DNA from: JBFJKD01 sp041601945
GTDB taxonomy: Bacteria > Pseudomonadota > Gammaproteobacteria > Pseudomonadales > Porticoccaceae
Reading direction: 5' to 3'
DNA length: 56,183 nucleotides
Assembly: GCA_041601945.1 (NCBI GenBank)
Contig: JBFIHG010000013.1
Span: forward strand, 1 to 56,183
Positions 35,776 to 43,463 of the stretch are shown one piece after another. The notes under the pieces are model-generated. The model ran no database searches. It was not told where the DNA came from and saw only the letters and a program-made list of their open reading frames with translations. How positions within the stretch are numbered: the stretch's first letter is position 1; the number at the start of each line of letters is the position of its first letter. Position numbers and translations under genes: made by a program.

Positions 35776-36537
35776 ATGCGTTTTGACAGCGTCAACTATG
35801 AAACAACAGGTACTACCGCCATCCTCACCCTCGACGAACCGCACAAGCTGAATGCCCTCAGCACAGGTATACGCGGCGGTATCACCAAAGCGTTGGCGGA
35901 AGCTGAAAAAGATAGCGCAGTGCGCGCAATCATTATTACCGGTGCTGGAGAGAAAGCCTTCTGCGCAGGCGCCGACATCAGCGGTTTTGAATTCACCACC
36001 ACCTACGCCAAAAATTTCATAGATGAAGTGCTGGATTTTCTCGCCCTGTGCGAGCGCTGCACCAAACCCATTATTGCGGCGGTAAACGGGCTCGCCTACG
36101 GCGGCGGTTTTGAAATTTCGATTGCCTGTGATTTTGTCATTGCCTCGGAACGCGCAAAGTTCGCGGTGCCAGAAATACAGCTTGGTCTGCTGCCAGGATT
36201 TGCCATTGTGCGCCTGAACGAACTGGTGGGGCGTCAGCGCGCTAAATATTTGAGCATGCTCGGTGAACCCGTTTCGGCACAGGAAGCCGTAACACTTGGG
36301 CTCGCTCTGGAAATGGTACCCCACGATGACTTGCTACCGCGCGCCCTTAAGTTAGCGGAAAAACTGGCCGCCAAGCCACAAATGGCCATTCGCATGGCCA
36401 AGTCGATCTACAATCGGGAACTGGGCGGTGCCGAGTTACGCTACGCCAAAGACTGCATGCCATTTCTGTTTATGGACGACGATACCATCGAAGGCGTGAG
36501 TGCCTTTCGCGAAAAACGCAAGCCTGTGTTCAAATAA
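35776..36537 (+). CDS. Enoyl-CoA hydratase/isomerase family protein
   Basis: This 253-residue crotonase-fold protein has both oxyanion-hole segments, AFCAGADISGF and NGLAYGGGFEIS, and the catalytic region FAVPEIQLGLLPGF with Glu in the E144/E164 region. It hydrates 2-enoyl-CoA or isomerises double bonds in beta-oxidation. The ATG at 35776 follows GGAGAG; 34 upstream codons are open but not conserved. It lies 183 bp downstream of the RND pump and is probably separately transcribed; a TACAAT at 35744-35749 may be its -10. Confidence 0.9.
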   Translation: MRFDSVNYETTGTTAILTLDEPHKLNALSTGIRGGITKALAEAEKDSAVRAIIITGAGEKAFCAGADISGFEFTTTYAKNFIDEVLDFLALCERCTKPIIAAVNGLAYGGGFEISIACDFVIASERAKFAVPEIQLGLLPGFAIVRLNELVGRQRAKYLSMLGEPVSAQEAVTLGLALEMVPHDDLLPRALKLAEKLAAKPQMAIRMAKSIYNRELGGAELRYAKDCMPFLFMDDDTIEGVSAFREKRKPVFK

Positions 36538-36680
36538 ATCGGCAGTCCGCGCGTAGATAATAAGCCGTAAAACGCCAAGTCTGCGCGCCATGCGCCGCCA
36601 CAATACCGCACCACGCAATTTTCACAATCACTACAAACGGTTTAAGATACACACTGTCAGGTCCATCTCGACGATAAAAA

Positions 36681-38030
36681 ATGCACAATCGAGGGCAGTT
36701 TTCTTCCCGTTTTGGCTTTCTAATGGCCGCCACCGGCTCTGCGGTTGGCCTTGGCAATATCTGGAGCTTCCCCACTAATACCGCCAGCAACGGCGGTGGC
36801 GCGTTTGTGCTAGTGTATTTTATCCTGGCCTTTAGCCTGGCCTACCCGGCGCTAATGGCTGAACTCATTATCGGGCGCCACACCCGCAGTAACATTGTCG
36901 CCGCTCTGTCCGGCGCGGGGCAGCGCACGCTAACGCGCAATATCGGCAACCTCACCGGCCTGTACGGTGTACTGATTGCGAGTCTCATTCTGAGCTTCTA
37001 TGCATTGGTAGCGGGTTGGATGATTGCACACCTGCTGGCGTCGGTCGCAGCCATTGCACAGTTTGAACGCGTCACTATTTGGCTAACGAGTTTCGGGGCG
37101 GCCCGCAACGTTATTTTCTGTAGCCTTTTTTCCCTGCTAACCATCTTCGTGGTGGCCCATGGCGTTGAACGCGGTATCGAGCGTTGGTCGCGACGTCTGA
37201 TGCCTGCGTTGATAGCTCTAATGCTCGCGCTTATCGTATACGTGCTTACCCTGCCTGGAGCCATGGCGGGTTTGCGGTTGTATCTGTTGCCGGATTTTAA
37301 TCAGATCACCAATCCACAATTGTTGATTAGTGCTCTCGGGCAGGCATTTTTCTCCCTGTCCCTCGGTGTCGGCACCATGATGATTTACGGATCCTATATG
37401 CGCGCAGAGGAAAACCTGCCGACCACGGGCGCCCTGGTGACGTTAATCGACACGGCTATCGCATTTCTCGCCGGACTAATTATCTTGCCAGCACTATTTG
37501 CCGCTCAGAACAAAGGGATGCAAATCTATAATGCAGACGGCAGTTTGATTTCCGGACCAGGACTAATTTTTGAAACACTACCGATGCTGTTTGCTGCTAT
37601 GGGCGTGATTGGTTACCTGGTGAGTTTCGCCTTTTTCGCGTTGATGACCATCGCTGCGCTCACCTCATCCATATCCATGCTTGAAGTGCCGGTGGCCTAT
37701 GCCACGGAACGCTTTGAGCTTTCCCGACACCGACTCACCTGGATAGTCGGCGCGTTGATCTTCGCTTGCAGTACGGTATTGGCGGTCAACTTCGACGCCC
37801 TGTTTGACCTGGCGGTGGACGTTACCACTAAATACAGTCAGCCTCTGCTCGGCGTTGTTATCTGTGTGTTCGCCGGATGGGTATTTAATCGCAATCGCCT
37901 GTTGGCGGAAGTTCAACGGGGATATACCAACGCAGAGCACAGTTTATTCTGGAAACTGTGGCCACCCTACGTGCGCTTTTTCTGTCCTTTATTAATCATC
38001 GCCGTGTTTGTGCAAGCCGTTATTAATTGA
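36681..38030 (+). CDS. Sodium-dependent neurotransmitter-symporter family (SLC6/NSS) transporter
   Basis: This 449-residue transporter has the NSS signature in helix 1, GSAVGLGNIWSFPTNTASNGGGAF, which forms the sodium and substrate sites, and about 11-12 helices overall, including TALTSSISMLEVPVAYATER in helix 8 with the Ser pair for the second sodium. Bacterial members carry amino acids. The start is the ATG at 36681 after an AT-rich stretch with no strong ribosome-binding site. It is convergent with the SDR at 38124; the 93-bp gap shows no clear terminator. Confidence 0.93.
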   Translation: MHNRGQFSSRFGFLMAATGSAVGLGNIWSFPTNTASNGGGAFVLVYFILAFSLAYPALMAELIIGRHTRSNIVAALSGAGQRTLTRNIGNLTGLYGVLIASLILSFYALVAGWMIAHLLASVAAIAQFERVTIWLTSFGAARNVIFCSLFSLLTIFVVAHGVERGIERWSRRLMPALIALMLALIVYVLTLPGAMAGLRLYLLPDFNQITNPQLLISALGQAFFSLSLGVGTMMIYGSYMRAEENLPTTGALVTLIDTAIAFLAGLIILPALFAAQNKGMQIYNADGSLISGPGLIFETLPMLFAAMGVIGYLVSFAFFALMTIAALTSSISMLEVPVAYATERFELSRHRLTWIVGALIFACSTVLAVNFDALFDLAVDVTTKYSQPLLGVVICVFAGWVFNRNRLLAEVQRGYTNAEHSLFWKLWPPYVRFFCPLLIIAVFVQAVIN

Positions 38031-38123
38031 AAAATTAACCACTGCGCGCAACTTTCCCGCCTATAACAAGCCTGTGCAGTTTTCTCTACATACCTGCCAA
38101 TAAAAAACACGACACGGGTATTT

Positions 38124-38903
38124 TCACAAAGTGCCGGGAAACAATCCCCCATCGAGCACAATATTTTGACCAACGATAAAACCACCGTGAACACTGCACA
38201 GGAATGCGCAGGTAGCCCCCAGCTCCTCCGGTACCCCGAGGCGACCCGCCGGAACCATATTGCAATATTCCGCACGAAACTCCCCGAGGGTTTTGTTGCC
38301 GCGCACCGCGCGCCCGGTGAGGAAGGCGTCGCCCCGCTCGGTCTCGAAAACCCCGGGCAACAGGTTGTTAATCGTCACATTGTGGTGTGCATATTGTCGC
38401 GCCAGCCCCGCCACGAAACCGGTTAAACCAGCACGCGCGCCATTCGACAGGCCAAGTTCAGGTAACGGTGATTTAACCGCCGCGCTGGTGATATTAACGA
38501 TGCGCCCAAAACGCCGTTCGGCCATCCCATCGATACAACGACGAATCATATCTATACTGCTATACATGTTCGCATTGATCGCATCAAACCACTGCTTTTG
38601 TCGCCAGTCATGGAAATCTCCAGGCGGCGGACCGCCCGCATTGTTCACCAGAATGTCGGGTGCCGGACAGGCCGCCAGCACCGCATCGCGTCCAGCGTCC
38701 GTGGTGATATCGGCAGCGACGCTGGCTACCTCACCGCCGCTGATGTCACGCAGTTGCTGCGCAGCGTCCGCTAACACTGCCTGATCGCGGGCGACAATGG
38801 TGACGCGCACACCGTCACGCGCTAGCGCCAGGGCACAGGCCCGACCCAAACCGCGACTTGCACCGCAAACGATAGCCGATTTACCCGCAATACCTAAGTC
38901 CAC
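38124..38903 (-). CDS. Short-chain dehydrogenase, FabG-like, outside the island
   Basis: This 259-residue SDR has CGASRGLG, an Arg after beta-2 (VARDQ, mixed cofactor), NNAGGPP, the Ser in NITSAAV and a tail GQNIVLDGG. The catalytic Tyr is not in the usual Y-x-x-x-K: the segment reads SNGARAGLTGF, so Tyr and Lys of the motif are both missing at that position. Proteins of this type exist (NNAGGPPPG group) with unclear chemistry. The GTG at 38903 has GGAG 6 nt upstream and starts the conserved fold; 25 upstream codons are not conserved. Confidence 0.87.
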   Translation of the reverse strand: MDLGIAGKSAIVCGASRGLGRACALALARDGVRVTIVARDQAVLADAAQQLRDISGGEVASVAADITTDAGRDAVLAACPAPDILVNNAGGPPPGDFHDWRQKQWFDAINANMYSSIDMIRRCIDGMAERRFGRIVNITSAAVKSPLPELGLSNGARAGLTGFVAGLARQYAHHNVTINNLLPGVFETERGDAFLTGRAVRGNKTLGEFRAEYCNMVPAGRLGVPEELGATCAFLCSVHGGFIVGQNIVLDGGLFPGTL

Positions 38904-39001
38904 AATGTTCTCCGCAAGCACAGGGGTTACATAGAAGTGAGGCCGTGCTGCTGCGCGGGCCACACCGGTTGGCCACATCAGCGACCGGTGAAATTACGCG
39001 A

Positions 39002-39562
39002 CTAGACCCAGCGACTGTTACTGGAAAACTGACTACGCAAAAACTCAATCTGATCGCCCAGAATACGCCGCGAGTTGATCAGCGCCAGGTATTCGGCGTT
39101 GTTGGGCCGAAACGGTAATGCCACCAGCTCCATATTGACTTCTTGCAGCAGATGATTCGCCTTATGTTGATTACAGCGGCGGCACGCAGCCACGACATTT
39201 TCCCAACGGTCCCTGCCGCCGCGAGATAGGGGTACGATATGGTCGCGGGTCAATACGGTAGCGTCAGTGGCGCGCGCGCAATACATGCAAATATAGTTGT
39301 CCCTCGCAAACAGGGCCGGGTTGGTTAATCGATACTCCCGGCGCGGGCGGCCCATTTGTTCACCCCCACAGGCGATAATGCTGGGCAACTCCACCACGGA
39401 TTGAGCGCCGGTAATACGAGAGTGACCACCGTGAACTTTTCTAACGACTTCCCCCAGACTCCATACCACCAGCTCGCGAGCGTACAGACACACCGCAGTC
39501 TGCCAACTGAGCCATTCGATGGGCTGACCCGCGAGGTTAAGACGTAGAATCTTGGCCTGCAT
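39002..39562 (-). CDS. HNH endonuclease family protein
   Basis: This 186-residue protein has the HNH core: CMYCARATD (Cys-x-x-Cys), RDHIVPLSRGG, the Asn in WENVVAACRRCN and CNQHKANHL. The two Cys-x-x-Cys pairs form a zinc ribbon around the His-Asn-His nuclease site. The N-terminal 90 residues (LNLAGQPIEWLSWQTAVCLYARELVVW) are typical of chromosomal HNH proteins of unknown role in gammaproteobacteria. The ATG at 39562 begins the gene. A consensus-like sigma-70 promoter at 39738-39765 leaves a leader of about 170 nt. Confidence 0.88.
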   Translation of the reverse strand: MQAKILRLNLAGQPIEWLSWQTAVCLYARELVVWSLGEVVRKVHGGHSRITGAQSVVELPSIIACGGEQMGRPRREYRLTNPALFARDNYICMYCARATDATVLTRDHIVPLSRGGRDRWENVVAACRRCNQHKANHLLQEVNMELVALPFRPNNAEYLALINSRRILGDQIEFLRSQFSSNSRWV

Positions 39563-39737
39563 CAGTCAGCCAATCCCCGGGAGAAACCCAGGTCCACACA
39601 GGCTCCACGCTTGACCTGGAACCAGGTGACATCAGTATGCCGATGTCGACGCGACCAACGTCGTAGAACGATCTGAGATGTATTGACAAATGTCGGCTTG
39701 AAGGCAGTGCTCTCCACCAGAGTTGAGTACGCAGGCT
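39563..39737 (-). other. Long structured leader of the HNH gene, or unannotated RNA
   Basis: About 170 nt lie between the inferred start of transcription near 39731 and the HNH start codon. Short hairpins are possible, such as ACCTGG-AA-CCAGGT (39614-39627) and CGACG-N7-CGTCG (39646-39662). There is no U-run terminator inside, so it looks like a leader rather than a separate RNA. It matches no family I know. Confidence 0.4.
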
Positions 39738-39765
39738 ATCATATTCCCCGGTAAGACGCTGTCAA
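39738..39765 (-). promoter_or_regulatory. Strong sigma-70 promoter of the HNH gene
   Basis: On the minus strand TTGACA (39765-39760), a perfect -35, is followed after 16 bp by TATGAT (39743-39738). Transcription would start near 39731 and run left. Confidence 0.7.
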
Positions 39766-39870
39766 CCTGTTGTTTTTTTGAGCAGCTAAGTCGCCGGGAT
39801 ACAAACCGCATTGCGCGATACGTGAAATAGTCAACGCCGCCTGGAACTACAAACTAAGGAATTGTCATTA

Positions 39871-39912
39871 CAAAAATAAAAACGCCTTTTTGCCGGAGAA
39901 GCAAAAAGGCGT
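39871..39912 (-). terminator. Intrinsic terminator of the CsrB-like small RNA
   Basis: A perfect 12-bp stem ACGCCTTTTTGC / GCAAAAAGGCGT (39882-39893 and 39901-39912) with a 7-nt loop is followed on the minus strand by TTTTATTTTTG. It ends leftward transcription. Confidence 0.88.
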
Positions 39913-40125
39913 AAGCAGTTTAAAAAGACGCGGTCCAGCCATGGAGTGCGTTTGTTCTAGCCACACATCCCTGTATCCCTGGCCTGACTAAAATCCCTGT
40001 CGTCTGATTTCCCTGTAGACAACTGTCCTTATCGTGGCCTCACGTGCCTGATATTCCCTGGCACGCTTTAAATCCTTTCTGGCCTTGGTCATCCTGACCA
40101 TCCTTCCCTGAACTGCTTCCTTGCG
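39873..40125 (-). ncRNA. CsrB/RsmZ-type CsrA-sequestering small RNA (predicted)
   Basis: The predicted transcript is about 250 nt. It has twelve GGA triplets, eleven within some 150 nt, six of them as CAGGGA; CsrA binds GGA in single-stranded loops. Several sit in hairpins: TGGTC-AGGAT-GACCA (40086-40100), CGTGCC-N11-GGCACG with AGGGA (40043-40065), GTTGTCT-N11-AGACGAC with AGGGA (39999-40023) and GCCA-N16-TGGC with two GGGA (39960-39983). It ends in a strong intrinsic terminator. An 18-bp palindrome like the GacA/UvrY site lies about 66 bp upstream of the inferred start. The 5' end is inferred from a CATTAT -10 and may shift by some nucleotides. It would titrate CsrA and so control carbon flow, motility and biofilm. 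Confidence 0.85.
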
Positions 40126-40131
40126 AGATGC

Positions 40132-40137
40132 ATAATG
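40132..40137 (-). promoter_or_regulatory. Candidate -10 element of the CsrB-like RNA
   Basis: CATTAT on the minus strand matches TATAAT at four of six positions and puts transcription start near 40125. The hexamer 17 bp upstream (TACCGA) is a poor -35, as expected for an activator-dependent promoter. Confidence 0.5.
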
Positions 40138-40181
40138 CATGGGTGACAGGTTTTTCGGTATCCGAATAATGCCGCTATCCA

Positions 40182-40199
40182 TGTAGGATATATCCTACA
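40182..40199. promoter_or_regulatory. GacA/UvrY-type upstream activating palindrome
   Basis: TGTAGGATATATCCTACA is a perfect 18-bp palindrome. It fits the form TGTAAG-N6-CTTACA of the GacA/UvrY/LetA box with G for A at one position of each arm. Its centre is about 66 bp upstream of the inferred small-RNA start, and it also lies upstream of xseB. Confidence 0.75.
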
Positions 40200-40211
40200 A
40201 ACAAACACCGA

Positions 40212-40240
40212 TTGACCGTCGTTTCCGCCTCGGTTAGGGT
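40212..40240 (+). promoter_or_regulatory. Candidate sigma-70 promoter of xseB-ispA-dxs
   Basis: TTGACC at 40212-40217 and TAGGGT at 40235-40240 are separated by 17 bp. The -35 is good and the -10 weak. The start codon of xseB follows at 40274. Confidence 0.45.
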
Positions 40241-40273
40241 GACGACCTGACGCATCTTTAAGGTATTATTGCC

Positions 40274-40519
40274 GTGGCCACCCGTAAAAAATCCCTGGAT
40301 TTCGAAGACAGTCTGAGCGAGCTGGAAGCACTTGTGGAAGCACTTGAGGAAGGCAATCTGAGCCTCGATGAGTCCCTCAAATCCTTCGAGCGCGGTATCA
40401 AAATTACTCGCGAATGCCAACAGGCTTTAAAGATGGCGGAGCAACGGGTTTCCGTGCTGACACGCAATCTGGACGGCGATTTACTGGAAACGCCGCTTGC
40501 CGACGATGAACCTGAGTGA
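40274..40519 (+). CDS. xseB: Exodeoxyribonuclease VII small subunit
   Basis: This 81-residue protein has the compact helical-hairpin sequence of XseB: LDFEDSLSELEALVEALEEGNLSLDESLKSFERGI, then RECQQALKMAEQRV. It partners the large subunit XseA (not in the window) in degrading single-stranded DNA. The GTG at 40274 follows AAGG. Its end touches ispA, so xseB, ispA and dxs form the usual gammaproteobacterial operon. Confidence 0.95.
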   Translation: MATRKKSLDFEDSLSELEALVEALEEGNLSLDESLKSFERGIKITRECQQALKMAEQRVSVLTRNLDGDLLETPLADDEPE

Positions 40520-40524
40520 ACCCG

Positions 40525-41412
40525 ATGACCGACAGCGCGGCGCGCTTCATGGACGCCTGCCGTCAGCGCGTAGAAGTGGCCCTGAGAGGCTGCCTGCTAA
40601 AACCACAACAAGGTTCTGCGCAACTTTCTGAAGCGATGGGCTATGCCGTGCTGGGGGCGGGCAAACGTATCAGGCCCATCCTCTGCTACGCGGCCGCGGA
40701 AGTCGCGGGTGGGATCAGCCCAGACACCGACCGCGCCGCCTGTGCAGTTGAGCTGATACATGCCTATTCCCTGATTCACGACGACTTGCCCGCCATGGAC
40801 GACGACAACCTGCGCCGCGGTAAACCCGCTTGCCATATCGCATTTGGCGAGGCAACCGCAATCCTTGCGGGGGACGCCTTGCAAACCCTGGCATTCGAAC
40901 AGTTAACGGCAATGACGCAGATCTCCGCAGATGTCACCCTGGCGCTGGTCAAAGTGCTGGCGCAAGCAGCCGGTGCGCGCGGCATGGTCGACGGGCAGGC
41001 CATTGATATCGCCGCCGCCAATACAGAATTGACGCTGCAACAGCTGGAATATATGCACCGACGCAAAACTGGTGACATGATTGCCGCCAGTGTGACGATG
41101 GGCGCGATGACCGCCCACTGTGAGCCTTCTGTGTTGGCAGCCCTGAGAGTTTACGCAGATGCACTGGGCCTGGCCTTTCAGATCAAGGACGACATTCTCG
41201 ACATTGAAAGCGCCACTGCAGTTATTGGCAAACCACAGGGGGCGGACCAACGCCTCAACAAACCCACTTACGGCGCGTTGCTCGGCGTTGCAGGGGCCCG
41301 GAAGAAATTGCAGCAGCTACACGCGGAAAGTCTTACCGCGTTGGCCGCGCTGGACGGTCGCGCCGATCCGTTACGACAACTGGTGACCTATGTTGTAGAG
41401 CGGGATCACTGA
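40525..41412 (+). CDS. ispA: Farnesyl diphosphate synthase (geranyltranstransferase)
   Basis: This 295-residue prenyltransferase condenses isopentenyl diphosphate with dimethylallyl and geranyl diphosphate to make farnesyl diphosphate. The first Asp-rich motif is HDDLPAMDDDNLRRG, the second is KDDILDIE, and GKRIRP near the N-terminus binds diphosphate. I start at the ATG at 40525 because GAG lies 8 nt upstream; a GTG at 40516 overlapping the xseB stop is an alternative. It precedes dxs by 57 bp, so the first and a later step of isoprenoid synthesis are encoded together. Confidence 0.95.
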   Translation: MTDSAARFMDACRQRVEVALRGCLLKPQQGSAQLSEAMGYAVLGAGKRIRPILCYAAAEVAGGISPDTDRAACAVELIHAYSLIHDDLPAMDDDNLRRGKPACHIAFGEATAILAGDALQTLAFEQLTAMTQISADVTLALVKVLAQAAGARGMVDGQAIDIAAANTELTLQQLEYMHRRKTGDMIAASVTMGAMTAHCEPSVLAALRVYADALGLAFQIKDDILDIESATAVIGKPQGADQRLNKPTYGALLGVAGARKKLQQLHAESLTALAALDGRADPLRQLVTYVVERDH

Positions 41413-41469
41413 GGCCGACCCAAAGTATTTGGTGTACCATTGCGACCTCGTAACAAAGCTATCCGATCC

Positions 41470-43404
41470 ATGATTGCGAAATTCACCGACATACCTCGAT
41501 CGCGGCCAGCGACACCGCTCCTCGACACCATCGATACTCCCGCACAACTGCGGGTACTGGATTCGAAAAACCTGCTGCAACTGGCCGATGAGTTGCGCGC
41601 TTATTTGCTCTACAGCGTCGGCCTTAGCGGCGGGCACTTTGGTGCCGGACTCGGCGTTGTCGAGCTGACTATTGCGTTGCACCATGTCTTTAATACGCCG
41701 ACGGATCGCCTCGTGTGGGACGTGGGACACCAGGCGTACCCCCATAAAATTCTCACTGGTCGGCGCAATGATCTGCCCGGTATTCGCCAGGCGGGAGGAT
41801 TATCCGGTTTCCCGAAGCGCGGAGAAAACCCCTACGACACATTTGGCGTCGGCCACTCCAGCACCTCCATGAGTGCTGCGCTGGGCATGGCCATCGCCGC
41901 GCGTATGGAGGGTGCTCAACGCCGCACCGTGGCGGTCATCGGCGACGGCGCCATGACGGCCGGACAAGCATTTGAAGCCCTGAACCATATCACCCACGTC
42001 GACGCCGACATGCTGGTCATTCTCAACGACAACACCATGTCGATTTCCCGCAACGTTGGTGGACTGGCCACCTACTTTTCCAAACTCTGGTCGAGCAAGT
42101 TTTACAATGCGTTTCGCGAGGCCGCAAAACGATTGTTGAAAGCGTTTCCATCGACCTCGACACTGGTGCGTAAAACCGAAGAACTGATGAAAGCGCTGGT
42201 GGCGCCAGGTATTATTTTTGAGGAACTGGGTTTCACTTACATCGGCCCCATCGACGGCCACAACCTGCCGTTACTGATCCACACCCTCGAAAATCTCAAA
42301 AAAATTACCGGCCCGGTGCTGCTACATATCGTAACCGTCAAAGGTAAAGGTTTTGCCCCGGCCGAAGAGGACCCGGTGGGCTACCACGCGCTCAACAAGC
42401 TGGAGCCAGTAAAAAAGGCGAGCGACAACGGCGCGGCAACCCAACCCAACGCGAAACCGGGCATAAAGTACCAGCAGGTGTTCGGATCCTGGCTGTGTGA
42501 CATGGCGGAACTTGATCCGCAGCTGGTCGGCATTACCCCGGCGATGTCCGAAGGGTCTGGCATGGTGGAATTTTCGCAGCGCTTTCCCCAGCAATTTCAC
42601 GATGTCGCCATTGCCGAACAGCACGCGGTGACCCTCGCCGCCGGCCTCGCCTGCGAGGGAAAAAAACCGGTGGTGGCGATCTATTCCACCTTTCTACAGC
42701 GCGCCTACGACCAGTTAATTCACGACGTGGCGCTGCAAAATCTGGATGTTTTGTTTGCCATTGATCGCGCCGGGCTGGTGGGCGAGGACGGTCCTACTCA
42801 CGCTGGCAGCTTTGATCTTAGTTACCTGCGCTGTATTCCCAACATGCTGGTGATGTCGCCGTCCGACGAAAATGAAACGCGACAACTGCTATACACCGGG
42901 TATCTCCACAATGGCCCTGCCGCGGTGCGTTACCCCCGCGGCTCAGGACCCGGCGCAGTAATTCAGCAAACCCTGACAGCACTGCCCATTGGCAAAGGAG
43001 TGGTAAAACGTCGCGGTAGCAACGTCGCAATCCTCAATTTCGGCACCTTGCTCCCGGTGGCCATAACCGTCGCTGAAAAACTCAATGCCACGGTCGCCGA
43101 TATGCGCTTCGTCAAACCCCTGGACACGGAGTTGATTCAACAGCTGGCCGCTGACCATAGCCTTCTGGTAACCCTGGAAGAAAATGTGGTGGCAGGCGGA
43201 GCCGGTGCCGGGGTCGGCGAATACCTGGCCGCATCCGGCCTGTTAGTGCAACTAATGCACCTGGGGCTGCCGGATCGATTCCAGGATCATAATAAACATC
43301 AGGCGCAGTTGGCGGAGGCTAATCTGGATGTGGAGGGAGTGTGTCGCGCTATAAACGATCGCCAGGCATTGATCGCTCTGCGTGCCAATGGCAGCATTTC
43401 CTGA
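41470..43404 (+). CDS. dxs: 1-deoxy-D-xylulose-5-phosphate synthase
   Basis: This 644-residue thiamine-diphosphate enzyme makes 1-deoxyxylulose 5-phosphate from pyruvate and glyceraldehyde 3-phosphate, the first step of the MEP pathway. Motifs are the His in SGGHFGAGLGVVELT, the ThDP motif GDGAMTAGQAFEALN...LNDN, GEDGPTHAGSFDLSYLRCIPN and the C-terminal transketolase fold. The start at 41470 (MIAKFTDIPR) aligns with other Dxs proteins; ten more codons upstream are not conserved. It is convergent with the helicase gene, with only 59 bp between. Confidence 0.97.
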   Translation: MIAKFTDIPRSRPATPLLDTIDTPAQLRVLDSKNLLQLADELRAYLLYSVGLSGGHFGAGLGVVELTIALHHVFNTPTDRLVWDVGHQAYPHKILTGRRNDLPGIRQAGGLSGFPKRGENPYDTFGVGHSSTSMSAALGMAIAARMEGAQRRTVAVIGDGAMTAGQAFEALNHITHVDADMLVILNDNTMSISRNVGGLATYFSKLWSSKFYNAFREAAKRLLKAFPSTSTLVRKTEELMKALVAPGIIFEELGFTYIGPIDGHNLPLLIHTLENLKKITGPVLLHIVTVKGKGFAPAEEDPVGYHALNKLEPVKKASDNGAATQPNAKPGIKYQQVFGSWLCDMAELDPQLVGITPAMSEGSGMVEFSQRFPQQFHDVAIAEQHAVTLAAGLACEGKKPVVAIYSTFLQRAYDQLIHDVALQNLDVLFAIDRAGLVGEDGPTHAGSFDLSYLRCIPNMLVMSPSDENETRQLLYTGYLHNGPAAVRYPRGSGPGAVIQQTLTALPIGKGVVKRRGSNVAILNFGTLLPVAITVAEKLNATVADMRFVKPLDTELIQQLAADHSLLVTLEENVVAGGAGAGVGEYLAASGLLVQLMHLGLPDRFQDHNKHQAQLAEANLDVEGVCRAINDRQALIALRANGSIS

Positions 43405-43463
43405 CGGAACCTGGCACCAAATTAAAATCACACAAGCAACAAAGATTTTTTGAGCTAATCCTG

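Noticed and set aside
39695..39725. tRNA-like D-arm on the minus strand (TGGTGGAGAGCACTGCC)
   Set aside because: No matching acceptor, anticodon or T-arm can be formed around it.
39563..39737. 6S RNA or other known ncRNA in the HNH leader
   Set aside because: No central bubble or closing stem of 6S RNA is visible and no terminator precedes the HNH gene.
39988..40182. 64-codon minus-strand ORF between xseB and HNH gene
   Set aside because: It overlaps the GGA-rich small RNA, is full of AGG/AGA arginine codons that follow from the RNA motifs, and starts right at the palindrome. Its apparent Shine-Dalgarno is part of that palindrome. The RNA explains all features better.
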